From: Polaromonas sp. SP1
GTDB taxonomy: Bacteria; Pseudomonadota; Gammaproteobacteria; Burkholderiales; Burkholderiaceae_C
Reading direction: 5' to 3'
Assembly (NCBI RefSeq): GCF_003711205.1
Contig: NZ_CP031013.1
Location: 868,001 to 932,000, forward strand
DNA length: 64,000 nucleotides
The notes beneath the pieces are model-generated. The model had not been told where the DNA came from and made no database searches. It saw only the letters and a program-made list of their open reading frames with translations. Shown piece by piece: positions 61,649-64,000 of the stretch; within the stretch, counting starts at the first letter, position 1, and every line of letters starts with the position of its first letter. Made by a program: the position numbers and the translations under genes.

Positions 61649-62427
61649 GCAAGAAGATCGGCGACGTCATTCTCGACGTCAAAAACATCTCCCTCAGCTT
61701 CGGCGGCGTGAAAGCGTTGTCGGATATCTCCTTCAATGTGAAGGAGCACGAGATCCGCGCCATCATCGGCCCCAACGGTGCAGGCAAAAGCTCCATGCTC
61801 AACTGCATCAACGGCGTCTATGCGCCGCAGCAGGGCTCCATCACTTTCCGCGGCCAGACCTTCAAGCACATGAACAGCCACCAGGTGGCGGTGATGGGCG
61901 TGGCCCGCACCTTCCAGAACCTGGCGCTGTTCAAGGGCATGAGCGTGCTCGACAACATCATGTCGGGCCGCAACCTCAAGATCAAAAGCAACCTGCTGCT
62001 GCAGGCGCTGCGCATAGGCCCGGCCGAAAAAGAAGAAATCATGCACCGCGAGGCGGTGGAAAAAATCATCGACTTCCTCGAAATCCAGGCCTACCGCAAG
62101 ACGCCGGTGGGCCAGCTGCCCTACGGCCTGCAAAAGCGCGTCGACCTGGGCCGCGCGCTTGCGATGGAGCCGCAGGTTTTGTTGCTGGACGAGCCCATGG
62201 CTGGCATGAACGTGGAAGAAAAACAGGACATGTGCCGCTTTGTGCTGGACGTGAACGATGAGTTCGGCACGACCGTGGTGCTGATCGAGCACGACATGGG
62301 CGTGGTGATGGACATCTCCGACCGCGTCGTGGTGCTCGACTACGGCAAGAAGATCGGCGACGGCAGCCCCGACGAAGTACGCAATAACGAAGACGTGATC
62401 CGGGCATATCTCGGAACAAGTCACTAG
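61645..62427 (+). CDS. livG: Branched-chain amino acid type ABC transporter ATP-binding protein, LivG family
   Basis: This 260-residue ATPase has Walker A IIGPNGAGKSSMLNCI, the LivG signature QLPYGLQKRVDLGRALAMEP (a modified LSGGQ) and Walker B QVLLLDEPMAGMNVEEKQDM with the H-loop VVLIEHDMGVVMDI. It would power the importer formed with the next two permeases. Its ATG overlaps the ligase stop (ATGA), showing that ligase and transporter are made together. Confidence 0.94.
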   Translation: MSKKIGDVILDVKNISLSFGGVKALSDISFNVKEHEIRAIIGPNGAGKSSMLNCINGVYAPQQGSITFRGQTFKHMNSHQVAVMGVARTFQNLALFKGMSVLDNIMSGRNLKIKSNLLLQALRIGPAEKEEIMHREAVEKIIDFLEIQAYRKTPVGQLPYGLQKRVDLGRALAMEPQVLLLDEPMAGMNVEEKQDMCRFVLDVNDEFGTTVVLIEHDMGVVMDISDRVVVLDYGKKIGDGSPDEVRNNEDVIRAYLGTSH

Positions 62428-62443
62428 CGGCAGGACTCAACAG

Positions 62444-63373
62444 ATGGCATTCTTTCTCGAAACTTTGCTGGGCGGCCTGATGGCCGGCATGCTGTATTCG
62501 CTGGTGGCGCTGGGCTTTGTGCTGATCTTCAAGGCCTCAGGCGTCTTCAACTTTGCGCAGGGTGCGATGGTGCTGTTTGCAGCGCTGGCGATGGCGCGCT
62601 TTTCGGAGTGGATTCCGCAGTGGACGGGCATCAACAGCCTGCTGCTGGCCAACGTCGCGGCCTTTGTGATTGCCGGCGCCATCATGTTTGTGGTGGCCTG
62701 GGTGATTGAATTTCTGGTGTTGCGCCACCTGGTCAACCAGGAGGGCGCGACCCTGCTGATGGCCACGCTGGGCATTGCCTATTTCCTTGAAGGCCTGGGC
62801 CAGACGCTGTTCGGCAGCAGCATCTACAAGATCGACATCGGCATGCCCAAGGAGCCCATCTTTGTGCTGGAGTCCGCCTTCCAGGGCGGCGTGCTGATCA
62901 ACAAGGAAGACCTTTACGCCGCGCTGATCGCCGCGGTGCTGGTGGCTGCGCTCAGCGTGTTCTTCCAGAAGACGGCGACCGGCCGTGCACTGCGCGCCGT
63001 GGCCGACGACCACCAGGCCGCGCAGTCCATCGGCATTCCGCTCAACCGCATCTGGGTCATCGTCTGGTGTGTGGCCGGTGTGGTTGCACTGGTGGCCGGG
63101 ATGATCTGGGGCAGCAAGCTGGGTGTGCAATTTTCGCTTGCCACTGTGGCGCTGCGCGCGCTGCCTGTCGTGATCCTGGGTGGACTGACTTCGGTGCCCG
63201 GCGCGATTATTGGCGGGCTGATTATTGGCGTCGGTGAAAAGTTGTCCGAGGTTTATCTCGGGCCTTTTGTCGGTGGTGGTATCGAAATTTGGTTTGCCTA
63301 CGTTTTAGCCTTGGGCTTCCTGTTGTTCAGGCCACAAGGGCTGTTTGGCGAAAAAATTATTGACCGCGTCTGA
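62444..63373 (+). CDS. livH: Branched-chain amino acid type ABC transporter permease, LivH family
   Basis: This 309-residue inner-membrane permease starts MAFFLETLLGGLMAGMLYSL, the usual beginning, with FNFAQGAMVLFAALAMARFS matching the family's first conserved segment. It ends FRPQGLFGEKIIDRV. It is a different paralogue from the LivH at the left end of the window and belongs to the ligase operon, 16 bp after livG. Confidence 0.93.
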   Translation: MAFFLETLLGGLMAGMLYSLVALGFVLIFKASGVFNFAQGAMVLFAALAMARFSEWIPQWTGINSLLLANVAAFVIAGAIMFVVAWVIEFLVLRHLVNQEGATLLMATLGIAYFLEGLGQTLFGSSIYKIDIGMPKEPIFVLESAFQGGVLINKEDLYAALIAAVLVAALSVFFQKTATGRALRAVADDHQAAQSIGIPLNRIWVIVWCVAGVVALVAGMIWGSKLGVQFSLATVALRALPVVILGGLTSVPGAIIGGLIIGVGEKLSEVYLGPFVGGGIEIWFAYVLALGFLLFRPQGLFGEKIIDRV

Positions 63374-63390
63374 AAGAAAAAGAACACAAC

Positions 63391-64000
63391 ATGCTTTACA
63401 GAGAAAACGGCCAGTTCAAAACCACCTACCGGGCGGATCAGCAGATCTTCCCCATCCTGCAGGACCGCGTCTTCATCGGCCTCTTCCTGCTGTTCGCGTT
63501 TGCCGTCGTGCCCCTGCTGGCCAGCGACTACCTGTTTCGCGCCATCCTGATTCCTTTCCTGATCATTTCACTGGCTGCGCTTGGCGTGAACATCCTGGTC
63601 GGCTACTGCGGCCAGATTTCGCTGGGCTCGGGCGCCTTCATGGCCGTGGGTGCTTACGGTGCCTACAACTTCTTTGTGCGCATTCCCGGCATGCCGCTGA
63701 TCCCGGCGCTGATCCTGGGCGGGCTGTGCGCAACGGCGTTCGGCATCCTGTTCGGCTTGCCCAGCCTGCGTGTGAAGGGCCTGTACCTGGCCGTCGCCAC
63801 GCTGGCTGCGCAGTTCTTCAGCGACTGGATGTTCCTGCGCATCAAGTGGTTCACCAACGACTCGCCTTCGGGCTCTATCTCGGTCAGCAACCTGCAGGTG
63901 TTTGGCCTGCCGATTGACAGCGCGGTGTCGAAGTACCTCCTCTGCCTGTCGCTGCTGGTGGTGATCGCGCTGCTGGCCAAGAACCTGGTGCGCGGCGCCA
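63391..64000 (+). CDS. livM: Branched-chain amino acid type ABC transporter permease, LivM family, cut by window edge
   Basis: The first 203 residues of a LivM-type permease are visible, starting MLYRENGQFKTTYRADQQIF 17 bp after the livH stop. LVGYCGQISLGSGAFMAVGAY and FGLPSLRVKGLYLAVATLAA are family motifs. The rest lies beyond the window, probably followed by a periplasmic receptor and livF, the parts still missing from this importer. Confidence 0.92.
   Translation, partial: MLYRENGQFKTTYRADQQIFPILQDRVFIGLFLLFAFAVVPLLASDYLFRAILIPFLIISLAALGVNILVGYCGQISLGSGAFMAVGAYGAYNFFVRIPGMPLIPALILGGLCATAFGILFGLPSLRVKGLYLAVATLAAQFFSDWMFLRIKWFTNDSPSGSISVSNLQVFGLPIDSAVSKYLLCLSLLVVIALLAKNLVRGA

Overview
The window reads as a chromosomal segment of a GC-rich betaproteobacterium of the Burkholderiales, most likely family Comamonadaceae and perhaps close to Polaromonas or Rhodoferax. 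This rests on gene content (Bug-type solute receptors, GcvA-like and PcaQ-like LysR regulators, a protocatechuate dioxygenase locus, archaic SCPU pili) and on intergenic repeats of a style I associate with that family. The genus is inference; no rRNA or other taxonomic marker is present.

Layout. 0.1-2.0 kb: two permeases of a branched-chain amino acid type (Liv) ABC importer, ending in a strong bidirectional terminator. 2.1-13 kb: housekeeping and stress genes (transglutaminase-like protein, GlxA-type regulator facing a cysteine hydrolase, DbpA helicase, DUF2917 protein plus enoyl-CoA hydratase, GST plus PNPOx-like protein with a LysR regulator, glutathione reductase, YqaE/Pmp3 peptide). 13-20.4 kb: a membrane FHA protein translationally coupled to a trypsin-like protease, AMP nucleosidase, a VanX-type dipeptidase, an MscS channel and PurT. 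20.6-25 kb: a siderophore-interacting reductase behind a near-perfect Fur box, pcaHG with divergent pcaQ, and a methyltransferase. 25.3-34.1 kb: glycine-rich RRM protein, ohrR-ohr, a frameshifted DUF2855 gene, SrkA kinase, two Bug receptors, a ModA-like protein and HtpG.

34.4-45.8 kb is the most accessory-looking part: two complete but different archaic (Csu/SCPU) chaperone-usher pilus operons point at each other, with a lipase-like alpha/beta hydrolase between their tails. Next to them is a gene-poor 0.8 kb stretch with a truncated relic of the neighbouring single-domain response regulator. 47-57 kb holds an RluF-type pseudouridine synthase and a full kdp potassium system (34-aa peptide, kdpF, kdpA, kdpB, kdpC, two small unknown ORFs, kdpD, kdpE) behind a KdpE-like operator. 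57-64 kb has a TauE/SafE permease divergent from a LysR regulator, then a Crp/Fnr regulator divergent from an acyl-CoA synthetase and livG-livH-livM (cut by the window edge), an uptake-and-activation operon for a carboxylic acid.

The clearest structure not explained by genes is a dispersed intergenic repeat of about 55-70 bp in seven copies: a GCTAT/ATAGC hairpin, a second hairpin whose stem varies in a compensatory way, a CTGGAGGCC-like box and an AT-rich tail. In one place it supplies the last codons of a regulator gene. Two further intergenic repeat types are also present. I found no tRNA, rRNA, CRISPR array, insertion sequence or phage gene.
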